Source: an uncultured Clostridia bacterium
Lineage (GTDB): Bacteria > Bacillota > Clostridia > Oscillospirales > Ruminococcaceae
Assembly: GCA_944388075.1 (NCBI GenBank)
Contig: CALXHI010000045.1
Coordinates: forward strand, 1 to 49,033
DNA: 49,033 nt
Reading direction: 5' to 3'
The position numbers were made by a program, and so were the translations under genes. Numbering within the stretch: position 1 is the first letter of the stretch; each line of letters starts with the position of its first letter. Positions 1 to 9,507 of the stretch are shown here, piece after piece. Under the pieces are notes generated by a model. The model was not told the origin of the DNA, did no database searches, and saw nothing but the letters and a program-made list of their open reading frames with translations.

Positions 1-64
1 AATTTTGATTCCTCTCAAAAACTTTTCGCTTTTCCCTCCGCCGGTTCTCGCCGGCGACTTGTCT

Positions 65-93
65 ATTATACCCCATCTCCAACCGTTTGTCAA
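65..93 (-). promoter_or_regulatory. Promoter reading off the left edge
   Basis: On the minus strand TTGACA (88-93) and TATAAT (65-70) are both perfect and separated by exactly 17 bases. The transcript would leave the window to the left. Its leader contains a small hairpin (GCCGG and CCGGC arms, about 41-57). The gene it serves is outside the window. Confidence 0.8.
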
Positions 94-179
94 GCTCTTT
101 TTTGTGGTTTGTAGGAATGTACAGAAACTTCATATATCTTGTCGGATTTCAATACAAATTATCCCATAAGGTGGCATGA

Positions 180-1406
180 TCACTCCGATTCAGCAGTCAC
201 AGCACCCAATACTGCCGTAAAGGTATTGATACCGCCGGCACTCTCTGCCGTAATCGTACCATTGTGCAAGCCGACAATACACCTTGCTACACTCAAACCC
301 AAACCCGATCCACCGGTTTCTCTTGCCCGAGAGGCATCCAGTCGATAAAAACGGTCAAAAATCTTCTCCCGCTCCCCCTCCGGAATCTCTGCGCCGGTAT
401 TGGAAATTACAATTCGTAACCGCATCCGCTTGTCTCGATTCACCTCCACCTGAATCGAGCCGCCCTTCGGCGTATAGCTGACCGCATTATCAAGCATCGC
501 TTCCGTCATCTGTTTGATGCGATCCCAATCCCCATAGTAGATCAGGCTCGGTGTCACCTCGTAGTCAAATTGCCGCTCTGCTTCAAATGCCGTCACTTCC
601 CATTCCATCAGCATACCTTCCAGCAATTCGCTGATATGCAGTTCTTCCACGTCTAATCGTATCTCCCCTGCATCCGCCTTCGCCAGAAACAGCAAATCCC
701 GTACCAGACTCGACATTCTCGAAGTTTCTCCTTGAATGCTGCCAAACCACTTCGCCTGACTCTCAATGGTTGCAGCGTCATTCGCAAGAATCGCTTCGGT
801 ATTCGTCGTGATGACGGCAAGCGGTGTTTTCAGTTCATGCGTTGCATCGGAAACAAAGGCGTTCTGCTTTTCCCATGCCGCCTCAATCGGTTTTGTCACC
901 CAGCGGGATAGCAGCAGGCTCATCGGCAGCAGCAAAATACCACTCAACAGTGCAATCCATACCACAATTTCCTTTGCCGACGCTTTCCGTTGCAACTCCT
1001 GACTGCGCTCTGCCAGCACGATATGCTTTTCGCCATTGCCGTACTCATACCGATACCGATACGATGAGTCTCCAATCGTTACAATACCGCTTTCCGATGT
1101 CATCTCCTGCAATTGTGCAGCTGCTTCCTCTGCCGACCCCATCGAGAACTGCAAATGTGAAGTGCGCAAATCGGTCACATTCCCATTTCCGTCAAGACGT
1201 ATCGCTGCCATGCCGTAATTGCTCCCGGCAAACATTCGGTTTCCCGGCTCATCAAATTGCAGCAAAGCATTGCCGATCGCCTCGATCACCGCCGTTTCAG
1301 CACTCTTGCCCATATATACGCCGATGCCCAGTCCGATTGCCGCCATCAGCAACATCAATAGTCCCCAGGTCAAAATCATGAATCGCAGCCGCAAATGTTT
1401 CTGCAT
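180..1406 (-). CDS. Membrane sensor histidine kinase
   Basis: A two-component sensor kinase of 408 residues that would sense outside the membrane and autophosphorylate on His. It has a first membrane helix at about residues 9-32, an extracellular loop of about 115 residues, a second helix at about 147-168, a DHp domain with the phospho-acceptor H190 in SDATHELKTP, an N box (DNAVSYTPKGG) and G boxes (FDRFYRLD and GSGLGLSVA). The ATG at 1406 is chosen because TAGGAGGAG sits just upstream; a longer in-frame reading starts inside the promoter region and lacks a ribosome binding site. No response regulator gene precedes it: upstream is the divergent phosphohexomutase. The stimulus is unknown. The loop resembles no sensor domain I can name. 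Confidence 0.93.
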   Translation of the reverse strand: MQKHLRLRFMILTWGLLMLLMAAIGLGIGVYMGKSAETAVIEAIGNALLQFDEPGNRMFAGSNYGMAAIRLDGNGNVTDLRTSHLQFSMGSAEEAAAQLQEMTSESGIVTIGDSSYRYRYEYGNGEKHIVLAERSQELQRKASAKEIVVWIALLSGILLLPMSLLLSRWVTKPIEAAWEKQNAFVSDATHELKTPLAVITTNTEAILANDAATIESQAKWFGSIQGETSRMSSLVRDLLFLAKADAGEIRLDVEELHISELLEGMLMEWEVTAFEAERQFDYEVTPSLIYYGDWDRIKQMTEAMLDNAVSYTPKGGSIQVEVNRDKRMRLRIVISNTGAEIPEGEREKIFDRFYRLDASRARETGGSGLGLSVARCIVGLHNGTITAESAGGINTFTAVLGAVTAESE

Positions 1407-1436
1407 AGATTCTCCTCCTACACATCTATTGCCTAT

Positions 1437-1465
1437 ATTATAGTACATCAGCTGCAGATTCGCAA
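1437..1465 (-). promoter_or_regulatory. Promoter of the histidine kinase gene
   Basis: Minus-strand TTGCGA (1460-1465) and TATAAT (1437-1442) with a 17-base spacer, about 30 bases upstream of the start codon. Confidence 0.65.
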
Positions 1466-1595
1466 GTGCTTTTCCGAATTCCACATACTATTTTATATAC
1501 AGTTTCTGCTGTTTTGAGCGTCACTTTACTTGTCCTTTCGCAATTTTACACCAGAAATTTGCTTTTCAGCCATGAAAATTCGGTATTCTGACACG

Positions 1596-1623
1596 TTGCA
1601 AAATATGAATATTGTGATATAAT
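1596..1623 (+). promoter_or_regulatory. Promoter of the phosphohexomutase gene
   Basis: TTGCAA (1596-1601), a 16-base spacer and TATAAT (1618-1623), with TGA directly before the -10 as in extended -10 promoters. The 285 bases between the two divergent genes (1407-1691) hold only this promoter and that of the kinase gene. Confidence 0.65.
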
Positions 1624-1691
1624 ATAAGGAGTGTATTCAGATTGTCAATGCGTATACATCCACTGTATGCAAGGAAAGGAACGATGCAACT

Positions 1692-3425
1692 ATGTCTACT
1701 TCCATCGAAAAAGAGCTCAAACGCTATGAACTCTGGTCTGCTCATGCGGTCGACGACCCCGATCTCGTTGCCGAACTCGCTTCTATTCAAGGCGATGAAG
1801 ACGCCATCCGTGAGCGGTTCTATCAGGATCTGGCATTCGGTACCGGCGGTCTGCGCGGCGTCATCGGTGCCGGCATCGCTCGCATGAATATCTATACGAT
1901 TCGCCGTGCAACACAGGGTCTTGCCAACTACGTCAACCAGTCCTTTGATACCCCGAGGGTTGCCATCTCCTACGACAGCCGTATCAAGTCCGATACCTTT
2001 GCCAAGGCTGCCGCCTCCGTGCTCGCTGCCAACGGCATCCAGGTCTATCTCTATGACCGCCTGATGCCGACCCCGATGCTTTCGTTTGCCGTGCGTGCCT
2101 TACATTGCTCTGCCGGTATCATGGTTACCGCAAGCCATAATCCTGCCAAGTACAACGGCTACAAGGTCTATGGTGCAGACGGCTGCCAAATTACGCTCGA
2201 GGTTGCAGAAACCGTCATTGGTTTCATCAACCGCACCGATATCTTCAACGATGTTAAGAGCATGAACTTTGACGAAGCGGCTGCCGCCGGCAAGATTCGC
2301 TATATCGAGCAGTCTGTCATCGAAGATTACTACCGGAACGTCCTCGCACAGGGCATCCATACCAAGCTGTGCCCCGAGAGCGGTCTGAAGATTGTCTATA
2401 CACCGCTCAATGGTGCCGGTAATGTGCCCGTGCGTGAGATTCTCTCTCGCATCGGCATCACCGATGTTGCCATCGTCAAGGAGCAAGAAATGCCGGACGG
2501 CAATTTCACCACCTGCCCGTACCCGAATCCCGAAATCCGTGAGGCACTCGAATTGGGTCTGCGTCTGTGCGATGAGGTTCAGCCCGATTTGCTGCTTGCC
2601 ACCGACCCCGACTGCGATCGTGTGGGTATCGCCGTTCCGGACGGCAAGGGCGGCTATGCGCTATTCTCCGGCAATGAGGTGGGTGCGATGCTCTTTGCCT
2701 ACATCTGCGAGGAGCGTACCCGTATGGGAACAATGCCTGAGAATCCGATTGCCGTCAAGACCATCGTCACCACCGATCTGGTTAAGCCGATCGCCGAGGA
2801 GTACGGCGTTGAGCTGATCGATGTGCTGACCGGCTTCAAGTTCATCGGCGAGCAAATCGGTCTGCTTGAACAGAAGGGCGAAGAGTCCCGCTACCTGTTT
2901 GGCTTTGAGGAAAGCTATGGTTATCTCGCCGGCACCTATGTCCGGGATAAGGATGCAGTTGTCGCTTCGATGCTGATCGTCGAGATGGCTGCCTATTATC
3001 GCACCAAGGGCATTACCATGATGCAGGCAAGAGAGAACCTCTACAAAAAGTACGGCGTCTTCAAGCACGAGCAGGAGAGCTTTACGTTCGAGGGCGTTTC
3101 CGGTATGCACAAGATGCAGGAGATCATGACCGCTCTGCGCACCAATGCCCCAACCGAAATTGCCGGTCTGCCGGTACTCGAAGTTGCCGACTATCTCGTC
3201 AGCAAGGCTGTCAATACAAAGACCGGTGAGAGTCGTGTGCTTGATTTGCCGAAGTCCGATGTCATTGCCTTCTCGCTGCCGAATCGTGCAAGTGTCATCG
3301 TCCGTCCGTCCGGCACGGAGCCAAAGGTCAAAGCATACTACACCACGACCGCTAAGACCATGGACGAAGCCGTTGCATTGCTCGAAACCTTGCAGAAGGA
3401 TGTTAGCAAGATGATTATGGGCTAA
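1692..3425 (+). CDS. pgcA: Alpha-phosphohexomutase (phosphoglucomutase / phosphomannomutase)
   Basis: Interconverts glucose-1-phosphate and glucose-6-phosphate (possibly also the mannose phosphates) in the cytosol, linking sugar breakdown with nucleotide-sugar synthesis. All four domains of the family are present in 577 residues: catalytic phosphoserine loop TASHNP with S148, the metal loop DPDCDR (305-310), the sugar-binding GFEESYGY segment in the third domain, and the phosphate-binding RPSGTEPK loop near the C-terminus. The length suits the PgcA type of Gram-positive bacteria. ATG at 1692 follows an AGGAAAGGA box. It is a single gene, closed by its own terminator. Substrate preference between glucose and mannose phosphates cannot be read from the sequence. 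Confidence 0.95.
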   Translation: MSTSIEKELKRYELWSAHAVDDPDLVAELASIQGDEDAIRERFYQDLAFGTGGLRGVIGAGIARMNIYTIRRATQGLANYVNQSFDTPRVAISYDSRIKSDTFAKAAASVLAANGIQVYLYDRLMPTPMLSFAVRALHCSAGIMVTASHNPAKYNGYKVYGADGCQITLEVAETVIGFINRTDIFNDVKSMNFDEAAAAGKIRYIEQSVIEDYYRNVLAQGIHTKLCPESGLKIVYTPLNGAGNVPVREILSRIGITDVAIVKEQEMPDGNFTTCPYPNPEIREALELGLRLCDEVQPDLLLATDPDCDRVGIAVPDGKGGYALFSGNEVGAMLFAYICEERTRMGTMPENPIAVKTIVTTDLVKPIAEEYGVELIDVLTGFKFIGEQIGLLEQKGEESRYLFGFEESYGYLAGTYVRDKDAVVASMLIVEMAAYYRTKGITMMQARENLYKKYGVFKHEQESFTFEGVSGMHKMQEIMTALRTNAPTEIAGLPVLEVADYLVSKAVNTKTGESRVLDLPKSDVIAFSLPNRASVIVRPSGTEPKVKAYYTTTAKTMDEAVALLETLQKDVSKMIMG

Positions 3426-3442
3426 TTGCATAAGATGCTGCG

Positions 3443-3481
3443 AAATCGGCAGTGACTTTTTAGAAAGTCCTGCCGATTTTT
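3443..3481 (+). terminator. Intrinsic terminator after the phosphohexomutase gene
   Basis: A ten-base-pair outer stem (3443-3452 with 3470-3479) encloses a GACTTT/AAAGTC inner stem and runs into five T residues. Confidence 0.85.
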
Positions 3482-3502
3482 GACGCATATGGTAAATGAT
3501 AC

Positions 3503-3531
3503 TTGCATTTTTCGGCGAATTGTGCTATAAT
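3503..3531 (+). promoter_or_regulatory. Promoter of rpmE
   Basis: TTGCAT (3503-3508), a 17-base spacer ending in TGC, and TATAAT (3526-3531). The leader is about 85 bases. Confidence 0.7.
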
Positions 3532-3625
3532 CATAAAGTGTCAATTCCATAGCACTACTTTCCGGACAGCACGCGGACGGGCTGCTATGTTATGATTCCA
3601 ATCTATCCCGAAAGAGGTGAATCTC

Positions 3626-3826
3626 ATGAAGAAGGACATCCATCCCGTTTGCGAAAAGACCACCATCACCTGCCACTGCGGCAACACCATTGAGGTCCTG
3701 TCCACCAAGAAGGACATCAAGGTTGAAATTTGCGCAAAGTGCCACCCGTTCTTCACCGGTAAGCAGAAGCTGATCGATACCGGCGGACGTGTCGAGCGTT
3801 TCAACAAGCGTTTCAATCGTGGTTAA
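3626..3826 (+). CDS. rpmE: Ribosomal protein bL31
   Basis: Large-subunit protein that bridges the two ribosomal subunits. The 66-residue product has the typical MKKDIHP start, the [21 protein letters not shown] core (cut here to its recognisable features: a CHCG pair and a CAKCHPFF pair) and the [17 protein letters not shown] tail. The four cysteines mark the zinc-binding form of L31, which in many bacteria is replaced by a zinc-free paralogue under zinc starvation. ATG at 3626 lies nine bases after AGAGGTG; an in-frame start three codons earlier would overlap this box. It stands alone between two terminators. Confidence 0.97.
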   Translation: MKKDIHPVCEKTTITCHCGNTIEVLSTKKDIKVEICAKCHPFFTGKQKLIDTGGRVERFNKRFNRG

Positions 3827-3835
3827 TCGCCAAAC

Positions 3836-3871
3836 AAAACACCTCTGTGATTTGTCACAGAGGTGTTTCTT
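3836..3871. terminator. Bidirectional terminator between rpmE and pdp
   Basis: Near-perfect hairpin with CACCTCTGTGA and TCACAGAGGTG arms and a four-base loop, flanked by A-rich and T-rich sides, so it can stop both converging genes. Confidence 0.9.
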
Positions 3872-5194
3872 TTATGTGCGATTGGTATAGAGCGCATGAA
3901 TCAACGGACGTACCATCGGCGCATCAGGCGATATGGTCATTGCCTTGCGCAGCAATGGTTCTGCCTCATCGATTTTCAATTCGGAATCGGCATAAATCGT
4001 CATCAGAGTATCACCGACAGAAACCGCATCACCCAACTGTACCGCAAGCCGAATGCCTGCACCCGGATCAATCGCATCCTGTTTTGTCATGCGACCTGCA
4101 CCAAGCAAAACCGCCGCACGGCCCAATTCCTCGCTTTGCATCGCAGCAATATAGCCGCCGCTCGCCGCTTTCAGCACACGCTTGCACTGTGCCTGCGGCA
4201 GAAGGGCGAGATTCTCTGTGATGCGTGCATCGCCGCCCTGTCCCGCAATCATCTGCGAGAACCGTTCGAGTGCAGCACCGCTTGTAACAGTCTTCTTTGC
4301 CTGCGCCAGACAGGCTTCCACCGTACCTTTGCCGGACATCGCAAGCAGCTCCGCCGCCAAACGCAGACAGAGTTCCCCAAGCGCATTCTGCGTATCGCCT
4401 TGCAGAACCCGTACCGCTTCCTCCACCTCAAGCGCATTGCCGATGCAGTACCCAAGCGGACGATCCATATCCGTCAAGATTGTTGTACAGCGTTTGCCGT
4501 CAGCCGTCGCCGCTGCAAGCATCAGGCGTGACAGGATTTCGGCATCCGCATCCGTTTTCATAAACGCACCGCTGCCGACCTTCACATCGAGCAATATGCT
4601 GTCCGCACCCGTTGCCAATTTCTTGCTCATGATGCTGGCGCAGATCAATGGGATGCTGTCAACGGTTTCGGTTACGTCCCGCAGCGCATACAGCACTTTA
4701 TCTGCCGGAGCCAGATTGCCTGTCTGCATGGATACCGCAAAGCCGACCCGTTCCACCAAACGCAAAAAGCGTTCCGGCTCGAGCGTTGTAGTCAAGCCGG
4801 GAATACTCTCAAGCTTGTCAATCGTGCCGCCCGTGTGACCAAGTCCCCTGCCGGACATCTTCGGCATATAGATACCGCTTGCCGCACAAATCGGTGCAAG
4901 AATCATCGTCGTTTTATCGCCGACACCGCCGGTGCTGTGCTTGTCGGCGACGGATCCGGGCAAGCTGTCCCAGTGCATAACCTGTCCGGAATCCCGCATT
5001 GCCATCGTCAGGATACTGGTTTCCTCGTCGGTCAGACCCTTGCAGCAAACCGCCATCAGCCATGCCGCAATCTGGTAATCGGGAATCGGCTCTGCCGCCG
5101 TCAGACCGGCAACCAGCTGTCGCAGCTCAAATTCGGTCAGCGAAACGCCTTCTTTCGTCTTGCGGATGCAGTCCCGCATGTGAAATGCTTGCAT
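3872..5194 (-). CDS. pdp: Pyrimidine-nucleoside phosphorylase
   Basis: Splits thymidine, deoxyuridine or uridine with phosphate to the base and (deoxy)ribose-1-phosphate in nucleoside salvage. The 440-residue protein has the alpha-helical N-terminal domain of the glycosyltransferase-3 fold (TKEGVSLTEFELRQLVAG-like start), a phosphate-binding HSTGGVGDKT loop near residue 90, and the family signature SGRGLGHTGGTIDKLE near residue 115. The length matches bacterial Pdp/DeoA proteins. The ATG at 5194 follows GAGGTGG. The gene has its own promoter and shares a bidirectional terminator with rpmE. A thymidine-only enzyme (DeoA) is the alternative. In Gram-positive bacteria the broad-specificity Pdp is more usual. 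Confidence 0.95.
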   Translation of the reverse strand: MQAFHMRDCIRKTKEGVSLTEFELRQLVAGLTAAEPIPDYQIAAWLMAVCCKGLTDEETSILTMAMRDSGQVMHWDSLPGSVADKHSTGGVGDKTTMILAPICAASGIYMPKMSGRGLGHTGGTIDKLESIPGLTTTLEPERFLRLVERVGFAVSMQTGNLAPADKVLYALRDVTETVDSIPLICASIMSKKLATGADSILLDVKVGSGAFMKTDADAEILSRLMLAAATADGKRCTTILTDMDRPLGYCIGNALEVEEAVRVLQGDTQNALGELCLRLAAELLAMSGKGTVEACLAQAKKTVTSGAALERFSQMIAGQGGDARITENLALLPQAQCKRVLKAASGGYIAAMQSEELGRAAVLLGAGRMTKQDAIDPGAGIRLAVQLGDAVSVGDTLMTIYADSELKIDEAEPLLRKAMTISPDAPMVRPLIHALYTNRT

Positions 5195-5234
5195 ATAGCC
5201 ACCTCATTTCGTGGGAATCTCCCCATATAGCAAT

Positions 5235-5263
5235 AGTATACCACAAAATCCGCAGATTTGCAA
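5235..5263 (-). promoter_or_regulatory. Promoter of pdp
   Basis: Minus-strand TTGCAA (5258-5263), a 17-base spacer ending in TGG, and TATACT (5235-5240). Confidence 0.7.
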
Positions 5264-5329
5264 GCGATTTCTCGTTCATATCACACAAAATTCCGCAGTC
5301 CCGATGTAACCGAGACTACGAATTTCGCA

Positions 5330-6010
5330 TTACAGCACATAGCCAAGAATCGCCACCGCCTGTAACCAGCTGCCGGCATTGACGAAGATGTGAAACACGC
5401 CGTGAACATACGGATGCTTTTTGCCCAGACCATACAGTACCGCACCAATCGTATAGCAGATGCCGCCTGCCAACAGCCATAGAAATCCGGACATCGTCAT
5501 CACCGAGATGGTCGGCTTGACAACTGCAATGATTGTCCAGCCCATACCAAGATAGCAAATCATGCTGAATACCTTGAACTTTTTGAGGTCAATGGCGGTC
5601 AGCACGGCTGCCAAAATCGCACAGCCCCATTCGATGCCGAATACCGTCCATGCCATCGCCGGAGAGGATTCCCGAATGCCTGCCAATACCACCGGCGTAT
5701 ACGTTCCGGCAATCATAAAATAGATGGTGCAGTGGTCAATGACCTGCATCACACGCTTTGCCATGCCATCACCTAGCCCATGATAGACGCTCGACATCAC
5801 AAACAGCAGTGTGGTCATGAAGCCGTAAATGCTGCCGCTGACAATCGCCCAGACATCATGATGTGCAACACCCATCAGCACGCTGGTGACGAGGATAATT
5901 AAGCCGACGGCTGCGCCGACAATATGGGTCACCATGTTCAGCCGTTCTTCTCCACGGGAATAATTCGGCAGGATGCGCTCCCGCAGCGGCGTTCTTGCGA
6001 CTCTGATCAT
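5330..6010 (-). CDS. Hemolysin III family membrane protein (PAQR-like)
   Basis: Seven-helix membrane protein of the HlyIII/YqfA group, related in fold to PAQR receptors. True haemolytic activity is doubtful for most members, and roles in membrane lipid homeostasis have been suggested. The 226-residue product shows the family motifs YSRGEERLN, SSVYHG, DHCTIYFMIAGTYTP and, near the end, HGVFHIFVNAGSW, which together supply the conserved Ser, Asp and His residues of a putative metal site. ATG at 6010 is preceded by AAAGGAGAAT; an in-frame ATG 19 codons earlier has no ribosome binding site. It is transcribed alone, between pdp and the O-antigen-ligase-like gene. Confidence 0.92.
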   Translation of the reverse strand: MIRVARTPLRERILPNYSRGEERLNMVTHIVGAAVGLIILVTSVLMGVAHHDVWAIVSGSIYGFMTTLLFVMSSVYHGLGDGMAKRVMQVIDHCTIYFMIAGTYTPVVLAGIRESSPAMAWTVFGIEWGCAILAAVLTAIDLKKFKVFSMICYLGMGWTIIAVVKPTISVMTMSGFLWLLAGGICYTIGAVLYGLGKKHPYVHGVFHIFVNAGSWLQAVAILGYVL

Positions 6011-6055
6011 AAGGATTCTCCTTTCCGGGTTTGGGATTCGTTTGCTTCTGATACT

Positions 6056-6084
6056 AGCATACCCCATGCCACCTGAAAATGTAA
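6056..6084 (-). promoter_or_regulatory. Weak promoter of the hemolysin III family gene
   Basis: Minus-strand TTACAT (6079-6084), a 17-base spacer and TATGCT (6056-6061). Both boxes deviate from consensus, so this is less certain than the other promoters. Confidence 0.4.
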
Positions 6085-6176
6085 CCTATTGTGCCAAATT
6101 TCCGCTCTACACCGCAATTCTCGCAATTCTACCCTCACAACCATCGTATTTACGTCTATTCTACTGACGGGAGAGT

Positions 6177-6211
6177 GCAAAAATCCGGTAGAGCCACGAC
6201 TCTACCGGATT
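6177..6211 (-). terminator. Terminator after the O-antigen-ligase-like gene
   Basis: A perfect 12-base-pair stem (AATCCGGTAGAG and CTCTACCGGATT arms, 6182-6193 with 6200-6211) followed on the minus strand by a T run. Confidence 0.9.
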
Positions 6212-6223
6212 GTTCGTGAGAAT

Positions 6224-7771
6224 TTACGCTTTCTTTGGCCTCTGTTTTCCCTGCTTGGATGCGGACGGTTCGTCCTCCATCGGGCTGCCCGCTGCCATGC
6301 CCATCATCATCCAGAACAAGGGCGTAATTGTCAGAGCCGAAATGCCAACCATCGAGGTTACCACATAGCCAATCACTGCCCCCGACGCCGACATATACAC
6401 CCATCGCTTCGACGATTTGCAGTTGCGTATGCTCCAATACAGGCTTGCGCCAATCAGTACCACATACATCAGCAGGCTCGGAATCCCTCGTGTTGCAGCC
6501 ACATATAACCATTCGTTATACGGGCGGTCAATGCTGTTGCGGTTTTGTGCAAGGTCATAGCTCTCCCGCAGCTGCGTATAGCTGAAGTTATCCGCACCGG
6601 TCCCAAGAATCGGATACTTCTTGATCACACGAATGCCCTCACTCCAGGTATATTCCAGTACGGAAGTGGCATCGTAAATCTCAAAATCATGCTCCACATG
6701 CGGCGCATATGGTCCACTTGTACTCAGGCGGTATGCAGCATCATCCCACACAATACCGCCATCACAGAAGAAAAAGCCGTTCTCAAGTGCTTTATCATTC
6801 GAGGTCTTATAGCTGTCATTGATCGAAGGTGCAAAATATGTCCAAAGCGCCGATACACAAAGGGCTGCACACACCGTTCCCGTCAATATCATCAACCGCT
6901 TGCCGTCCTCCTTGCGGTAGAGTACCAACTGCACAATCAGCCATACCAAACCAAATGCCATCGCCAATACACCGGCAATCGTCCGTGTGACGAGCGTCAA
7001 CAGCATGGCAAGACCGGCAGTCACCATCGCCAAAATACGAATGGTCTTTTGCTCTCTGCGTGCCGCCGGAATCGCAATCGCAAGCAGCATTGCAAGCAGC
7101 ATTGCATATGTCACCGGACTATCCGTCAAGCCGCTCGGCAGATAGAGATTATCATACAGCAGCGGATCGACAAATCGATAGGCATTCGGAAAGCCTGCAG
7201 TCGGCAAAGCCTGAATCACGCCCCAGCCCAGCTGCACCAAGCCATAGATGAGAATCGCTTTCACAAAGCATTCCTGCTCTTGCCGTTTGCGCAGCATCGT
7301 ACCCAGATAGAACAGCGCACCATAGAACAGCAGCGCAATCCAGCCCTCGTTTCTGCCGTCCTGTCCAAAGAGCGCCATGTTGTAGTCAAAGGACTGATAC
7401 AGCGAAATCATCGCCCAGATCAGCATCCCAACCACCAGCGCATATGACAGCATTTGCGTTTTTGTCGCCTGCTTGCGTACGACACCGATGAACATGAAAA
7501 CTGTGGCCAGAACGCCGAGAACCGAGAAGGGAATCGCAGTGCTGCGCAATCCGATCAACAGAAATGCCAGAACCCCGCCAAAGCCGCCCTGACCGAGCAG
7601 CTCTGAAAGCTCCGAATTAACCGGCTCTGTCAACTGGAAAATCGCCATCGAACCGCCAACTGCTGCAAGCATAACGATCATCAGAATTCGGCAGACCCGC
7701 CGATAAAAATCCAAATCCATATTCAAAATGAAATTCGATTTCTCTGTTGTATTGAAGATTGTTTTCGGCAT
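6224..7771 (-). CDS. O-antigen ligase / Wzy-like polysaccharide polymerase membrane protein
   Basis: A 515-residue membrane protein with about a dozen hydrophobic helices. After a large loop between roughly residues 290 and 400 it has the segment ILGTGADNFSYTQ and then PYNEWLYVAATRGIPSL, which match the Wzy_C pattern of O-antigen ligases and polymerases (a G-x-G-x-x-x-F segment, then an (H/N)N-E-x-L-x-x-x-x-x-x-G-I motif in the next helix). Such enzymes join lipid-linked glycans in the outer leaflet, so a role in capsule or wall polysaccharide, or in protein glycosylation, is inferred. The start at 7771 follows GGGAGGAG. It lies 60 bases downstream of rny with a hairpin between. No other glycan synthesis gene is nearby, so the substrate is open. 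Confidence 0.8.
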   Translation of the reverse strand: MPKTIFNTTEKSNFILNMDLDFYRRVCRILMIVMLAAVGGSMAIFQLTEPVNSELSELLGQGGFGGVLAFLLIGLRSTAIPFSVLGVLATVFMFIGVVRKQATKTQMLSYALVVGMLIWAMISLYQSFDYNMALFGQDGRNEGWIALLFYGALFYLGTMLRKRQEQECFVKAILIYGLVQLGWGVIQALPTAGFPNAYRFVDPLLYDNLYLPSGLTDSPVTYAMLLAMLLAIAIPAARREQKTIRILAMVTAGLAMLLTLVTRTIAGVLAMAFGLVWLIVQLVLYRKEDGKRLMILTGTVCAALCVSALWTYFAPSINDSYKTSNDKALENGFFFCDGGIVWDDAAYRLSTSGPYAPHVEHDFEIYDATSVLEYTWSEGIRVIKKYPILGTGADNFSYTQLRESYDLAQNRNSIDRPYNEWLYVAATRGIPSLLMYVVLIGASLYWSIRNCKSSKRWVYMSASGAVIGYVVTSMVGISALTITPLFWMMMGMAAGSPMEDEPSASKQGKQRPKKA

Positions 7772-7790
7772 ATGCTCCTCCCATATAAAA

Positions 7791-7823
7791 TGCGCATGAC
7801 TGCGTGTTCCACCGTCATGCGCA
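7791..7823 (-). terminator. Hairpin between rny and the next gene
   Basis: Perfect ten-base-pair stem TGCGCATGAC/GTCATGCGCA with a 13-base loop, followed on the minus strand by TTTTATA. It is probably a partial terminator that lowers read-through from rny. Confidence 0.65.
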
Positions 7824-7830
7824 TCTGGTA

Positions 7831-9507
7831 TTATTTCGCAACTTCCATGACGCGGCTCTCTCGAATGAGGTTGACCTTAATCTGTCCCGGATAATCCATT
7901 TCATCCTCGATCTGCTTCGCAATCTGCCGTGCAATCAAAACCATCCGTTCGTCATCAACAACTTCCGGCTTGACCATAACACGAATCTCACGACCTGCCT
8001 GCATCGCAAAGGCATCCTCAACGCCCTCATACGATTCACAGATTTCCTCAAGCTTCTGCAACCGCTTGATGTAATTCTCAAGATTCTCGCTGCGTGCGCC
8101 CGGTCTTGCAGCTGAAATTGCATCCGCCGCCTGTACCAGACAAGCAATCACCGTGCGAGGCTCAACATCATTGTGGTGCGCCTCAATGGCATGCAGGATT
8201 TCACTGCTTTCCTTATAGCGGCGACATACATCGACACCGATAGCCACATGCGAGCCTTCGATTTCATGGGTCATGGCTTTTCCGATATCGTGCAGCAAAC
8301 CCGCTCTCCGTGCCATATTCGCATCGACACCCAACTCCGATGCCATAATACCGGCAAGTGTAGCAACCTCGATGCTGTGCTGAAGCACATTCTGCCGATA
8401 GCTCGTGCGAAATGTCAGACGGCCAAGCAGCGTCACAAGCTCCGGATGCAAGCCATGCACATTCGTTTCCAGAACGGCACGTTCGCCTTCCTGCTTGATA
8501 CGCTTTTCGACTTCCCGTACCGCCTTATCAACCTTCTCCTCGATGCTGGCGGGATGGATTCTTCCGTCCGTAATCAGCTTTTCGAGGGCGAGTCTTGCAA
8601 CCTCACGGCGTACCGGATCAAAACAAGAGAGCGTAATGGCTTCAGGGGTATCGTCAATAATCAGGTCAACACCGGTCAGCGTTTCAATCGCACGGATATT
8701 TCTACCCTCACGACCGATGATGCGGCCCTTCATCTCGTCATTCGGCAACGATACAACTGATACTGCGGTTTCAGAAACCTGTTCGGCAGCGCATTTTGCA
8801 ATGGCCATCGAAATCTGGCTTCTGGCAATTTCTTCACAGTTCGCCTTCAGCTGCTGCTCATACGCATTGATTTTTACCGCCTTCTCGTGTACCAGATCGG
8901 CATCGAGCTGTTCGAGCAGATAGTCTCTTGCCTGCTCTCTGGTAAATTCGGAGATGCGCTCAAGCATTTCAATCTGCGTCTGCTTCAGACGTTCCATCTC
9001 CTCTTCCCGCTTCTTGCAGCTTTCTTCGGTCTGCACAAGGCGTTCCTCAGCGGCATGGAGCTTGCTATGCAAAGCCTCCTCTTTCCGCTCAAAGGTTTCG
9101 GTTTTCTTGTCGAGCGTTTCCTCCTTCTGCTGGATGCGACGCTCCTGACGGGACATCTCGGCACGGCGTTCCTTGATTTCCTTTTCCGCCTCGCTACGCA
9201 GTCGGAAAATCTCATCCTTGGCTTCTACCAACGCCGCTTTCTTGCTGTCCGCCGCTTCACGGGCTGCCGTAGAACGAATGCGTTCCGCTTCCCGCTCGGC
9301 ACCGCCGATGGCTGCTTCTGCTTCCTGCTTGCGCTGCGCAATACCCTTCTCGATACCCGCCTGCTCCGCACTTTGCAGCTTCTGTTGCAAATTCTCATCA
9401 GCTTTTTTCTTTGTCACGAAAAAGCTCGCCGCTGCGCCTGCCAACAATGCAACGATAATCAGCAGAACCGCAACCGGATCACTCATCGCAAACATGAGTG
9501 TGTACAT
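7831..9507 (-). CDS. rny: Ribonuclease Y
   Basis: Membrane-tethered endoribonuclease that starts mRNA decay and processing in Gram-positive bacteria. The 558 residues show an N-terminal membrane helix (about 9-30), a long charged coiled coil (about 35-230, rich in E, K, R and Q), a KH domain with [15 protein letters not shown], and an HD domain with [10 protein letters not shown] and the metal pair in LLHDIGKA, then a conserved C-terminal region ending VMEVAK. The protein is some 35 residues longer than usual because of the coiled coil. The ATG at 9507 is chosen for the GAAGGAGG upstream. A longer reading lies in the leader. It has its own strong promoter and a very long leader. Confidence 0.97.
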   Translation of the reverse strand: MYTLMFAMSDPVAVLLIIVALLAGAAASFFVTKKKADENLQQKLQSAEQAGIEKGIAQRKQEAEAAIGGAEREAERIRSTAAREAADSKKAALVEAKDEIFRLRSEAEKEIKERRAEMSRQERRIQQKEETLDKKTETFERKEEALHSKLHAAEERLVQTEESCKKREEEMERLKQTQIEMLERISEFTREQARDYLLEQLDADLVHEKAVKINAYEQQLKANCEEIARSQISMAIAKCAAEQVSETAVSVVSLPNDEMKGRIIGREGRNIRAIETLTGVDLIIDDTPEAITLSCFDPVRREVARLALEKLITDGRIHPASIEEKVDKAVREVEKRIKQEGERAVLETNVHGLHPELVTLLGRLTFRTSYRQNVLQHSIEVATLAGIMASELGVDANMARRAGLLHDIGKAMTHEIEGSHVAIGVDVCRRYKESSEILHAIEAHHNDVEPRTVIACLVQAADAISAARPGARSENLENYIKRLQKLEEICESYEGVEDAFAMQAGREIRVMVKPEVVDDERMVLIARQIAKQIEDEMDYPGQIKVNLIRESRVMEVAK

